In this document: positions 45,738 through 57,117 of the stretch, one piece after another | Layout of the letters: every line of letters begins with the position of its first letter | How positions within the stretch are numbered: position 1 is the stretch's first letter | NCBI GenBank assembly: GCA_903813345.2 | Contig: CAIIXF020000003.1 | Coordinates: 26,181,248-26,245,247 of the forward strand | DNA: 64,000 nucleotides | Direction of reading: 5' to 3' | From: Owenia fusiformis | Taxonomy: Eukaryota; Annelida; Polychaeta; Sabellida; Oweniidae | Notes under the pieces: model-generated | The model's database searches: none | Seen by the model: the letters and a program-made list of their open reading frames with translations, nothing else | What the model was told of the DNA's origin: nothing | Position numbers and translations under genes: made by a program

Positions 45738-48700
45738 ATGTCTTTTAATTGTTCTGAGTGTAGTGTGAATTTCACGAGAGGTGATAATCTATCAAGGCAT
45801 ATGAATAAGTTTCATGTAGAAAATATATCTCAGTCGGATGTTATGCTGAAACATCCATTTACTATGATAGCAGGTAGGCCTGAACATGTTAAATATGGCA
45901 AATTATGAGTCTGATAGATGTATAAATAAAGAAAGAGAAGTAATAATTGCTAATTTATTAAAATATATATTTTTTTTTTGTATTTCCAGCCGGACCAACA
46001 TCGTCGGGGAAGACCTGGCTTATGAAGCACTTGATTCAAAATGTTGAACGGTATATATCCCCAATTCCAAGAAGAATCATCTGGTGTTATAGTCAATGGC
46101 AGCCTGCCTACGAAGAGCTAAGAAAATACCCACGTTTGGAATTTGTGAAGGGAATACCAGAAGACATTGATGATTCAAGATACCTTGACACTTCGGTTCC
46201 TACTTTGATACTTCTTGATGATCTTATGAATGAAGCAACAAATGATCAAAGGATATGTGATCTCTATAGCAAAGGCAGTCACCATCGAAATCTGTCTGTG
46301 ATATGCCTTCTCCAGAATATGTATCATCAAGGAAAAATGAATAGATCGATGAGCTTAAACTCTCATTATATGATACTGTGAAAAGACTACTGCTAGGTGT
46401 ATGTTATAGATCACCCAGCCTTAATGCTAAAGAAACAAAAGAATATTTCTCATTATTTAAGCAACAATTATCCAAAATTGAAAATTCTGTTCCAAAATTT
46501 GACCATGTAGTCATGATGGGAGATTTAAATGCCAAAAATTCTGAATGGTTTGACAACCAGGATGACAACTTAGCAGGAAAAATATTACTTGATTACCTTG
46601 ACGAATATAATTATACCCAATTAGTGACCCAACCAACAAGAATCACTAAACAGTCTAAAACCTGCATTGACCATATAATAACTGATTCTCCTGATATCTT
46701 TGACTCCTGGGAAGTAACTGACCCAATCGGTAAATCTGATCATTGTACTATTTCCTCTAATATAAATATCATAACACACAAAATCAAGCCAATCAAAAGG
46801 ACAATCTGGAAATATAATGAAACCAATATTGAACAATTAAACTCTGAAATCAGAAACTTTAACTGGATGACTATCATAGATGGTGACCTAGATATGAATA
46901 CAGTAACCACAAATTTTGTTGATAAACTAATGTCCATTTACAAAAAACACATACCTCATAAAATCATCAAACCTAAATACAATGACCAACCCTGGTTTAA
47001 TAACTTTCTTCAATTGGAAATGAAAAAGAAAAAAAAGCTCTTCAATTCAATGAAAAAACATCCTACTTATCAAAATAAAATACTTTATGATCAGCAAGCA
47101 ACAAAAGTTACAAATTTAATTAAAAAAACCAAACTTGACCATGACCAAAATCTAATCAAATCTATTGATAATATGACCAAGAATGATAAGAATTACTGGA
47201 AAATTATTAGATCTTTCCTTGGAAACAATTTTAAGAAATCAGAAATAGCATGCATTATAGATGACAGAACTGGTATCCCAATTAATAAAAACCTGGACAT
47301 AGCCAATTCTTTTATGAAATATTTTTCTGGTAAAAATCACATGGAGATCAACAACAACGACACACTACCAAACTTTCCATCGAGAACAAATTCCTTCATT
47401 ATATCTGCAATTACCAACCAACATGAGATAATGAAACTTATACTTAACCTAGATACTTCAAAAACATGCGGTCCTGATAACATAACGAATAAAATGTTAA
47501 ACTTAACAGCCCATACACTTTCAAAACCACTCTCTAAATTATTCAATAAGCTTTTGACAAAAAATATTTTCCCGGAAACATGGAAAATTGGTAGTGTCTG
47601 TCCAATTTTTAAAAAAGATGATAAGACAAATATAAAAAATTATAGACCAATTATGCTCCTAAATACCCTATCAAAGCTCTTTGAAAAAGTTCTTGCTGAT
47701 CGAATTAAAAAACATCTTATACAAAATGATTTACTTTTTAAACATCAATCTGGTTTCCTGCCTGGCCACAGTACACACTCTCAACTTTTAGCTATTGAGC
47801 ACTACCTGCAATGCACTTTCGAGGAAGGCAAAGCCTCTAAATCAATATTCCTTGATATTTCGGCCGCTTTTGATTGCGTACCACATAATCTTCTATTGCT
47901 TAAACTTAAATCTTATGGTATCCAAGGCCAACTGCTCAATGTACTCAAATCCTATCTGAATGACAGAAAATTCTTTGTTAATGTAGGTGGCGAATCTTCA
48001 AAACTTTCTGATACTAATTTTATTAACTGTGGCGTCCCACAGGGGTCTATTCTAGGGCCTATTCTATTTATCTTGTACATTAATGATATTCCTGACAACC
48101 TGGGTGGCCAGTGCTACATCTATGCTGATGATACCTCTTTACATTTTAAACTTGATCCAAAAGACCCCACTAATGTTGATGATTCTGTTAAGTCAAGCCT
48201 AGAAAGCATTGAACAATGGTCAACTACTTGGAAACTACAGTTTAAACCAGAAAAAAGTCATGAACTGATATTTCATAAACCTAGAACACGTATTAATGAT
48301 ATCAGTCCATCTAATCTTAATAATATGGAAATAGTTAGAGGTGATTCCCATAAACACCTCGGTTTCACGTTTGATCCCTGCTTAACACACAAGCACCATA
48401 TAAGTAACATCTATGATAACGTAACAAAAATGTTGAATCCATTTAAAAAACTCAAAAACAAAATAGGATCTAGTCATTTGGAGACAATCTTCAACTCCTT
48501 CATATTGCCCCATTTCGATTATGGTACCATCATTTACAATAGTTCTTCCAAATATCTACTTCAAAGGCTCGATAGATTATATTATAAAGCTGCTATCTAC
48601 TGCTCAGGTTGTATTCACGGGAGCAGCACAGATAAAGTACTAACGCTACTTCAATGGCCATCTCTTGACACTAGAAGAAAAATGTTTATAAACAACTTTA

Positions 48701-50503
48701 TGTACAAAATAGTACATGGTCCTAACCCTAAATTTCTTGATGACATATTTGATAAATTCAAAAAACCAGAAACTCGAAACTTGCGTAACACTGATGAGTT
48801 CATTATACCAAAATGCTCTGAACGGTACAGAAATTCAGCGGTACCCTCTGCAATCTCCAACTGGTTAGCCCTTCCAAATACATTAAAGAGTAAAGCTACT
48901 ATCCAGAATTTCAAGAAACATCAAAAACTGCTTTTCAAAAATCCAATAAATGTCATCACAACCAGCAAACTGAACCTCACAAGGAGCCATGAGATAATAG
49001 TAAATAAATTCAGGGCCGACTTTTTATTTAAGGCCCAACTATATGCTCATAACTTTAGCAATATTGACAACCCTAACTGTTCATGTGGACATCCACAAAC
49101 AGTTAAACACTTCTTTTTCCACTGTGCTCATTTGACACATGCCAGGGATGAATTTAATCAATACCTGAAAAACCTGATCCCTGAAATTTTTGACAGGCAA
49201 ATCTCTCAGCATAAATATCTTGAAGTTCTGAAATATGGCTCAACTGAAATCACTATCGAACTTAATTCGAAAATGATGACCAGGCTAGCTTCCTTTATAA
49301 AAGCCAATATATGATTTTCCCTCCTTAAACATCTTTTATCTCCAGTAACTGTTTCCCAGGCCAAGCACCCCCCCCCCCACACACAACCCCAAAACTACTG
49401 TTAACATTGCTCCTTATATTATATTTCATCAAGTTCCATCAATTCTTCTATAATGCCATGCATGTATTTGGCGATTGAAGATTTTGTAAATGTTATGTAA
49501 TGAATGAGGATAATTAATAAATAAATAAAAAAAAAAAATACTGTTCAATAACCCGAGAGATCGCCAACAGGTGGCATTCTTATCCAGGCAGATGTACCCC
49601 GGAAATGGAAATAAGTTGGTCAGAGCATATACCAACGCAACAAGCCGACCCTATGGTTACCTGCTTCTCGATCTGAAGCAAGAAACCCCGGAACACAACA
49701 GATTGAAACCAAATGCTTTTACCAAAAGTGAAGTTGAATTTGAAAGTCATCAAGGTTCCCACAACAACAAGGAACCAATGGATGATTCAAAACATTTACT
49801 TGAAAGACAGGGTATTTCAAAAGTCGGCCATCCGACGACATTTATAAATAGTAGTGATGTTAGGAACTACCCTTACTTGGAACGTGAAGTTCGAGAAGAC
49901 AACATGGTATCTTGTGATGACTGTGGTTTAGTATTTGATAGCATTCACGACTTACAGAGGCATATAAAAAATTGGTGTCAAGATCAGGGACCACTACCCA
50001 AGAGGATGAGGACCCAATCTACCCAAAATATTGAGGAGAAGATTCCTCAAGACAAAGACAACGACGTTGATGACGATGATGGTGATTTGAAAGCAAATGA
50101 TACATTTGCAATGTTAAAGAAGTGGTCTATAAGACAGAATGAGGAAGACCACCGACGTAAAGTGGATGAGTACATGGATAGAGGGATGGATAAGACAGAG
50201 GCCGTAGAAAAGGCGGATAATAAACTATTATCGAAGTATAAGGATGAATTTATGAAAGGATATAAACACTTTGTCAAGCTAACAGTTGATGTAAAAGACA
50301 ATGCGTTACACAGAAATATAATTGATTCGATAAATAATATGATGAGGAGGGGTGTCTCTGTGAACTTAGCCATTAGGAAGACACTTTTAAAAAACAAACA
50401 CAAGTTTGACGAGGTCTTTATAGAGGATACAGACCAGGAAAGTAGCTCTGAGGAAGAACAGAGTGAATCCGAAAACGAGGCTGTTGAATCAAGCACTGAG
50501 TGA
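45738..50503 (+). CDS. Polinton packaging ATPase (FtsK/HerA type) with zinc fingers, split by a LINE
   Basis: The exons are 45738-45873 and 45990-46379, continuing at 49545-50503 after the LINE; phases agree, and the coding length without the LINE is 1485 nt (494 residues). The first exon encodes a C2H2 finger (FNCSECSVNF..H..H). The next begins with the Walker A loop AGPTSSGKTWL, with Walker B LILLDDL about 75 residues later, then the segment CLLQNMYHQG. After the LINE come NPRDRQQVAFLSRQMYPG and RPYGYLLLDL, which close the ATPase core. The frame then runs on through about 250 residues with a CDDCGLVF..H finger and a Glu/Ser-rich acidic tail. The family packages DNA into capsids. The appended region is not part of a standard Polinton ATPase, as far as I know. 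The LINE introduces a stop right after the first part, so this copy is broken. Confidence 0.88.
46380..49314 (+). CDS. LINE endonuclease-reverse transcriptase, 5'-truncated but otherwise open
   Basis: An uninterrupted frame of about 978 codons. It starts inside the apurinic-type endonuclease (GVCYRSP, MGDLNAKN, KSDHCTIS by about 46750), so the N-terminal catalytic residues of that domain are missing. Reverse transcriptase follows: FPETWKIGSVCPIFKK, DISAAFDCVPHNLL (about 47850), GVPQGSILGPILFILYIND, then YADDTS (about 48122). The C-terminal region ends in a Cys/His finger (NCSCGHPQTVKHFFFHCAHL). The arrangement fits the Jockey/CR1/R1-type non-LTR groups rather than the Tx1-like LINE at 38216. 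There are no stops or frameshifts, so the insertion is recent. 5' truncation suggests the copy lacks its own promoter and is not mobile. Confidence 0.88.
46380..49537 (+). mobile_element. LINE inserted in the ATPase gene (3158 bp, 7-bp duplication)
   Basis: ATACTGT occurs at 46373-46379 and 49538-49544. The element has an A-rich tail (49521-49537) and a C-rich patch in its 3' untranslated part (about 49369-49378). The frames on both sides match the ATPase. Confidence 0.92.
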
Positions 50504-50562
50504 TAAATATTAGCAATTTAAAGAGAGATCGTCATTAAGGAGTCAGATTCCGACGGTGTAAG

Positions 50563-51594
50563 ATGGCATATCAAGACTATTTAAAGAAATTATACTTTGA
50601 CAGTCGAAATTCTGGAGCTTTTGCTGGACCTGACAAACTCTATAGAGCTGTGCTAAATGATGGAAAATACCAGTTGTCCCGTTATCAGATAAAGAAATGG
50701 TTGGACAATCAAGAAGCTTATGGCCTACAGAGACCTTATAAGAGACAATTTACTCGGAATAAAGTATATGTTTCACATATTGATGAACAATGGGATGCTG
50801 ACCTCATGGATATGTCTACTTGGTCAACAGAGAATGACAATACGAAGTTTATCCTAGTTGTTATTGACATCATGTCCCGTTTTGCCTGGGCTAAGCCTCT
50901 ACCTAACAAGACGGGTAAAACTGTTGCAGGGGCCTTTGATGAGATCTTCAAAGAAGGACAGCGTCAACCAGATGTCATTAGAACAGATAAAGGTCAAGAA
51001 TTTCGTGCGAGGGTTGTACATACATTACTGGCTCGATGGGAAGTACGCCATTTTGTTACGGAAAATACACCCAAGGCCAACTTTTGTGAGCGCCTTATAA
51101 AGACATTGAAGACGAAAATGATGAGGTTCATGACATATAAACAGGACTATAGATATATAGACGATTTACAAAATTTGGTTAAAAGTTATAATGCCACCTG
51201 GCATAGGAGCATAAAGATGGCTCCTAAAAATGTAACTAAAGATGATGAACTGGCCATTTGGTGGCGGATGTACTATCCCAAATCAGCTGTTGTTAAAACT
51301 AGATCTAAATATATATTTAAATTTCCCATTGGAGCTTTGGTTAGAATTACCCAATCAAAACATATTTTTACAAGAGAATACAACGAGCATTGGACTGGTG
51401 AAATTTTTAAAGTGGCGCAACGTTTCATCAGACAGGGCCTACCATTGTATCGTTTAAAAGATTTTCAAAATGAAGACATTAAGGGAACTTTTTACCAAGC
51501 AGAGCTCCAGAGGGTAGAAGCAAATGAAGATGATATTTGGAAAGTGGAAAAGATCCTAAAAACACGAACAAGAAAGGGTCAAAGGAACATTTAG
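50563..51594 (+). CDS. int: Polinton integrase (DDE, retroviral type), chromodomain frameshifted
   Basis: The 343-codon frame starts at ATG 50563, 60 bases after the ATPase stop. An N-terminal region (residues 1-70) precedes the rve core. Catalytic candidates are D80 (QWDADLMDM), D142 (IRTDKGQEF) and E176 (NFCERLIKTL), with 33 residues between the last two. A C-terminal SH3-like stretch (about 260-320) is followed by the start of a chromodomain (WKVEKILKTRTRKG). At about 51580-51592 the frame closes early. The frame one base back stays open to TAA 51660-51662 and encodes the expected rest of the chromodomain (RWQYWPKKFDSW), so one base has probably been lost. The enzyme inserts the element and makes the 6-bp duplication. 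The core may still fold without the chromodomain. Confidence 0.93.
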   Translation: MAYQDYLKKLYFDSRNSGAFAGPDKLYRAVLNDGKYQLSRYQIKKWLDNQEAYGLQRPYKRQFTRNKVYVSHIDEQWDADLMDMSTWSTENDNTKFILVVIDIMSRFAWAKPLPNKTGKTVAGAFDEIFKEGQRQPDVIRTDKGQEFRARVVHTLLARWEVRHFVTENTPKANFCERLIKTLKTKMMRFMTYKQDYRYIDDLQNLVKSYNATWHRSIKMAPKNVTKDDELAIWWRMYYPKSAVVKTRSKYIFKFPIGALVRITQSKHIFTREYNEHWTGEIFKVAQRFIRQGLPLYRLKDFQNEDIKGTFYQAELQRVEANEDDIWKVEKILKTRTRKGQRNI

Positions 51595-51662
51595 TGCGTT
51601 GGCAATATTGGCCTAAAAAGTTTGACTCGTGGGTCAAGGACTCTGATATAACATTATTGTAA

Positions 51663-52004
51663 ATATTGTATAAAAATGTAATTATGATGTATATTATGCT
51701 GTATTATATGTAAATAAATTTTATGTGTGTTGAAAGAAATCGTGTTATTGTTCATAAGTGAAAATAGAAATATGAAGTTGTTATATATATAACCCCCCCC
51801 CCCCATTTTTCATTGAGACTATAGTGTACCTAACATAAGACTCATAGAAATTTGGTCAAATGTCAAAGGTTAGCCTCTGTAAATCTCCCAGTTTTAGAAT
51901 TTTGAATATAGATGCTTCAAGAGCAATTAAGTGATCTTGCAAAATGTATTCATGAATCGAGTGAGACCAATGCCATCGTGATCCTTACTTATATGATATA
52001 AGGT
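51663..52004. other. Polinton right internal region without a gene
   Basis: AT-rich; contains likely polyadenylation words for the integrase (aataaa at about 51713) and a poly-C run at about 51793-51803. No frame of interest on either strand. Confidence 0.5.
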
Positions 52005-52383
52005 TATCAATATGGCTACCTGCTTTACGTTTCTCGCTATGATCCACTTGCCCAGACACAGTTAAAATGGCTGAACTTCCTCTATGATATCATTAACCTG
52101 TTCAGGCGACCGAATAAAAGATGGCTAACTTCCGTTTTAAAACCTGCCCAGGCCGATTAAAAGATGCCTCACTTCCGCTATGATGTCACCCTCTTGTCCA
52201 GACAGATTCAAAATGGCTGACTTCCTGTCAGTGTTGCCTCACTTCCGCTATGATGTCACACTCTTGCCCAGACAGATTCAAAATGGCTGACTTCCTGTCA
52301 GAAAGCTTCAAAATGGCTGACTTCCGGTTTTAGGTGACCAGCCGTGACCAGCCTGAGCTCATGGGACCAAAATCTCTACTACT
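52005..52383 (-). repeat. Right TIR of the Polinton
   Basis: Reverse complement of 25432-25815, with the same internal repeats (CAAAATGGCTGACTTCC, CTCACTTCCGCTATGATGTC). It ends at ..CTACTACT, followed by the CTTGTT duplication at 52384-52389. Confidence 0.92.
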
Positions 52384-54957
52384 CTTGTTGTCGTTGTGAA
52401 ACATTCGCCCGCGATCCTCCCTTCTCAGTTCCCTGGGGAGGGAATGACGGATTGATAGTTGGAAATGATTAAATTAAGTGCTTCCAAACAGAAAAACGTT
52501 GTGTTAAACAACTATTCATTGGTTCATAATTGATAGGTTACTGTTCATTTGTTTCATTGTGTTTATTCTGGACTGAAAAAATCAAATGTTATTTTGATAT
52601 TAATTGTTTAATGAATTCTTCATGAATATTTCATGTTTTTCATTGAAGTACAGTTACCTTACAATATGCGAAGTGAATGGTTTATTTGACAATGTTTCTA
52701 AAGTTTTGCGTTTGAACATAGGTTAGTTAGTTCAGGTCTTTTAAATGTATTACATCACCTATTGCACTTTCGAGCATCTTTTTCGTACCTATTTGTTTCT
52801 TCTCCTTTGACCAACGTTTCAGCATATCAATGTGATACATTTTCCAATATGAGATAAAAATACAATTATAAAACGTGGACGTGCCACGTGCTAAAGGTGT
52901 TTAGTTTTGTGTTACGTTTTATTCTTTGATATAGTTTGGTCTGATATTTGTGTAAATTACATAGAATTAGTGCACATGCTCTAAATCACCTTGGTGACGA
53001 ACAGTGTCATTGTACGGTTTAATTGTGGATTTAATGTTTATTATAATAGTGCTAACCAAAACTTTCAAAGATGCCTTAGCTAGCTTTAATCTTTGTTCTT
53101 ACTAGTTAAAATGGATTCTAGCAATACTATACCTGCACATGAATGCACTTGTTGAAGCTCGATCAACTTGAGGTGTTCTGAGAAAAGACATTATATCTAT
53201 CCCCATGATGACATACACAAAGTATCCCGATGCCAAGTCATTAGTCCATGTCAAGTCAATGCAACCTTGCTAAAATCTTCATTTTCTCAGAATTTGATCG
53301 AATCTGAACAAGTAGAATTATGTTGGATAGTATTGCTAGAATCCATTTTCAATACTAAGAATTGAGGTTCTTAAACAGGACATTTGGGCTTGTTTTTAGA
53401 ACTTTTTGTTGGCTCTATCCCTGAATACCCAATTTTACTTGCTGATTCGATTTAGAAATCAAATCGTTTCATACACTCAAAGATAAATTATTCTGAATGA
53501 AGACAATTTATCAATATTATTAAGTATATAACATGTATGTGATTTCTGTATCATCAGATCACAAAGCTATATATATTAATTATTTCAACTCCAAAGCATA
53601 TGTCAACTATATTGAATGACAAAAATGGTTTCCTTATAACCCTTTGATATCTTTGTAGGAAGAGATAAAGTGATCGTGTGTGGCATAGGGCAAATTGTGC
53701 CATTTCCATCCGCCAATTTAGAAAAAGCTCTAAATGGAACAAAAACTACACGAACTGGCATCGAAAGGCTAACCCATTGTGACAAGAAGTGAATAGAAAA
53801 GAAATGTTTTCAATACAAAAAAAACTGTCATGCTCTTCCTATGTGCCTTTGAACAAAATATAAAATATGGCAGATATAGATTATATTTTAATAATTATTA
53901 TCCCAATAGGCAAGGATAGGCAAACAATGTTTACATAACTTTAAATGTGTCAATACATTCTTTTCAGTAAGTAATTGTTAAAGGAATTTAACGTCCCTTG
54001 CAGTGCTGCATACAATGTGTAAAACATATAAACGTTGACATCATTCAGACACATAACATCATTAAAGTTATTATCTAAGGATGGAGCTGATATATGGATG
54101 ATAATTAAAAAGTACTTAGGATCAATTGTAAGGATGCTTAGGATTGTCTTATTATGACCAGCTGTACTCTTTAATCGCCATATTTCTGTGAATTTGTTCT
54201 GGTATTTTTCTTCTGGTACTTGTGTTAGCATTGTCATAGCAAAAAACGAATGGAGCAATACGGCGGAGGGGATAACATAAATCAACATAGTCGTTCAACT
54301 AGTGGAGTTCATGCATGATAACGTCTTCTAATCACCTCTAGTATCTTCAAGGGGATCTTTCAATCATTGATTTACTCTGTATTTCACACATTGACGTTGT
54401 TACACGGTAAACACGATACAAAAGTACGTCATATTCCGCAACGAATATGACATATTCACTTGTGGTGTATGACAGATTCATCTGCGGTGAATCTAGAACC
54501 ATATGTTAGACTACGCCAGAAACTTGAATTTGATTATTCAAAGAGTTTTTACAGAATGATGAGATGAGAATATACTTTCGAACGAATCAGCACTGGTATT
54601 CGTAGATCTATGAAACACAGGTTCATCTTAACAAATATCCATAGAACGACGGCTAAAACTCAACATTTTTCAATTCTTTCCAGTTTTCCAGTCTATCGAA
54701 ACATTCGGCTCAATAAAATGATGCTCTCTGAGTACAAAAATCATCAAAACAACACAGAAACATGGTGCCAAATGCAGTTCCCTATTTTGCAGAGTTTCGT
54801 GAGAAAATTAGATTTAACAACACAGAAACATGGTGCCAAATGCAGTTCCCTATTTTGCAGAGTTTCGTGAGAAAATTAGATTTTGAACACACTGTTCACT
54901 CAAACATGTTTGATGTAGACCGGATCATTCAGTAGTCCTGTGCTATGTCATTCGTGA
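52384..54957 (-). promoter_or_regulatory. Severed upstream region of copy A and spacer to copy B
   Basis: 52384-53400 aligns base for base with 57097-58130, the region directly upstream of copy B, so it is the 5' flank of copy A cut off by the Polinton. Both contain the conserved word GGACGTGCCACGTGC (about 52879 and 57587), with an E-box CACGTG, a candidate regulatory site. An upstream ATG in frame with copy B's start also survives here (52400-52402, minus). From 53400 to 54900 the sequence matches spacer near 58410-62870. A 60-codon minus-strand frame at 53785-53603 recurs at 61254-61072. Confidence 0.7.
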
Positions 54958-57117
54958 TCACTTGCAAGCTATACCAACATCTTCACCGTGGCTGCAATCA
55001 CTAACCCCCAGAACATGGTGGGTACATTCAAACAAAGAGGTCTCTGTTCCTACACATCCCATATCATCTAACCATATATCTCCTGTACCACCACCAAGAT
55101 ATGCTTTGAAAGTTGCCCCCTCATAGCTCATACCTAAAGGCAAGGACTTAAACATCAGAAAAGTTTCGTTTTTCAGGTCAATGCTAAAATAATCAATAGC
55201 ACATTGTTATCCCTATGCTCAGATAATAAACAACATATACAAGTGACCCTTCTTAACATGATTTATTGAAACCAACAAGCTGGTATGAAGTTAAGCCTAA
55301 CATATTACTGTAGTCTCCTGTACCTAGATGTTTACAAGCAACCTTAGCATCAATGTCATCAAAATAATCGTCACACACAGTACCCCACGCATTGTTATAG
55401 TATACTTCAAGTCTTCCCCATGTACTGCCACCTACGTGTACCACGCGAATATTTGGCCCTGCAATAAAAGTAAGCCTAAAATTGGCCTGAAGTTGTAAAA
55501 TGAGTTTGAAAATTGATTAAATTGAAAGTGTGTTTTATATTCTCGCTAATTTCTTTTAAATACCCGAATAACGTAGCGTGGATCTAAGTAAAGTATCAAT
55601 ATTACCGCACTAAAATTAACATACGAAGTAAAAATTAGATTTACCAGTACACTTGTAATTATCTTGACCATTATATTCAGGGACACAAGAACATGTGTAA
55701 CCATTGACTCTATCTTTACATGTTCCGCCATTTATACATGGATTGCTCGAACACTCGTCTATGTCTGAAAGAATATATAAAACTCATAACATAGCAGTTA
55801 TATGTTTCTTTTTAAGATCATAGCCACGACACCCTGCAGGAAGTGGAGCCAATGCCCATTGCGTATGTGTGAAAACAAAGTGTTTGCGTTTCTAGTTTAA
55901 TTAGGTGTTGTTATTACCGTTTCAGATGCGTTTTGGTGCCCTGCTTACGACTGATATTAACTTAAGAAACATGATAAACACTTTTGAAAACACATGAGAA
56001 AATGGGTGGTGTTCATATTAAAACGTTAAATGCTGATAATCAACGTGATTTTAACGGCAAATGCGTTAAAATTCATTATAATAACGGAAAGACACGTTCA
56101 CGGAAACGATCGTTTTTAGAGTGTTGTATGGTTTTATGATCGTTAGTCGTGACCTTGTAAGTCGTAAACAGTGGGTTAATGTTCTTACCGACATCACACC
56201 TCAGGCCCTCATAACCAGGAACACAAGAACACGTGTAACCGTTGACTACATCGTTACATGTTCCACCATTTGGACATGGATTACTCGTACACTCGTCTAT
56301 GTCTGAAAGAATATACACAATTTATAATTAAATAAAATACATTGTATGTTTTGTATGATCATGAGTCATAACCTTGTAAAACAATGCTATTTAATGCTAA
56401 TGCTTATTGTCCTTACCAATATCACACCTCAAGCCCTCATAACCAGGAACACAAGAACACGTGTAACCATGAAATCCATCATCACATGTTCCACCATTTA
56501 GACATGGGTTACTGAAACACTCATCTGAAAGGTAATACGCATTTTGAAATCGTATTCATTTCCATTTCCTGGACTTTGATACATTTTAATAGGATCGAGA
56601 AAACATTGCGTGAAAGAACATTATCTTCTTAACCGTTTTTGGTACCATGCTACACAAGTGAGATCTTGAATGAGATGTCATCATCAAAGTCCAACAACAA
56701 TTGTTGCAAACATATTACGTGGTCGGAATGATGTTATTCAAATATTTTACACCCACCTCTGTCATAATAATCCACATCATTCCTCGTAGGCGATGGGGGA
56801 GTTGCACTCGGCCCATTCAACTCACATATAGCCCGAAAAGTTTTGTCGCCAACTAGTTTCCTAAGGTTGTAGGATTTGCACGTTTCAGGAGTGGCGCTAC
56901 AGGTCGCTGCACACCTTGCGTTTGTGAGGACTTTGAAAGACTTCAATGGTCTGTCCAATCTTTCTTTGCGTGGAAACTTAATGTAACTCATGTCGTTATG
57001 CTGCTGATTGGACAGATTTATTGCAATGTTCGCGGTGTGTGTTTTAATGATTGAAATAGCACAGGCAAAAATCACGAAAACTGCACGCACTGGCATCTTG
57101 TTGTCGTTGTGAAACAT
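54958..57117 (-). CDS. Copy B: secreted PAN-EGF(3)-SRCR protein, intact
   Basis: There are six exons: 57096 (or 57117)-56757, 56524-56417, 56302-56189, 55764-55645, 55458-55309 and 55133-54958. All have GT-AG signals and phase 1 joints; the sum is 1008 nt from ATG 57096 (335 residues). The first exon gives a signal peptide ([12 protein letters not shown]), then a PAN/apple-like domain ([22 protein letters not shown]). Exons 2-4 each encode an EGF domain, two of them starting DIDEC and thus calcium-binding in type. Exons 5-6 split one SRCR domain ([55 protein letters not shown]), which ends the protein. There is no membrane segment. It is probably an extracellular recognition or adhesion protein. 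An in-frame ATG seven codons upstream is an alternative start; the second gives the better signal peptide. Confidence 0.9.

Larger units (their letters stand above)
25432..52383. mobile_element. Polinton/Maverick element, 26,952 bp, with nested insertions
   Basis: The outer ends are AGTAGTAGAGATTTTGG.. and ..CCAAAATCTCTACTACT. TIRs start with AG and are flanked by an exact 6-bp duplication CTTGTT (25426-25431 and 52384-52389). Known Polintons have 6-bp duplications, AG..CT ends, and encode PolB, retroviral-type integrase and a packaging ATPase. All three genes are present, all on the + strand. The corresponding site in copy B (57097-57102) is unoccupied. Two large insertions (27572-41151 and 46380-49537) make up more than 16.7 kb, so the original element was about 10.2 kb. 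That is short for the family, and no capsid or cysteine-protease gene is seen. All three genes now carry a lesion, so this copy cannot be autonomous as it stands. Confidence 0.95.

Noticed and set aside
50047-50496. 149-codon minus-strand Ser/Leu-rich frame
   Set aside because: Antisense shadow of the Glu/Lys/Ser-rich end of the ATPase gene.
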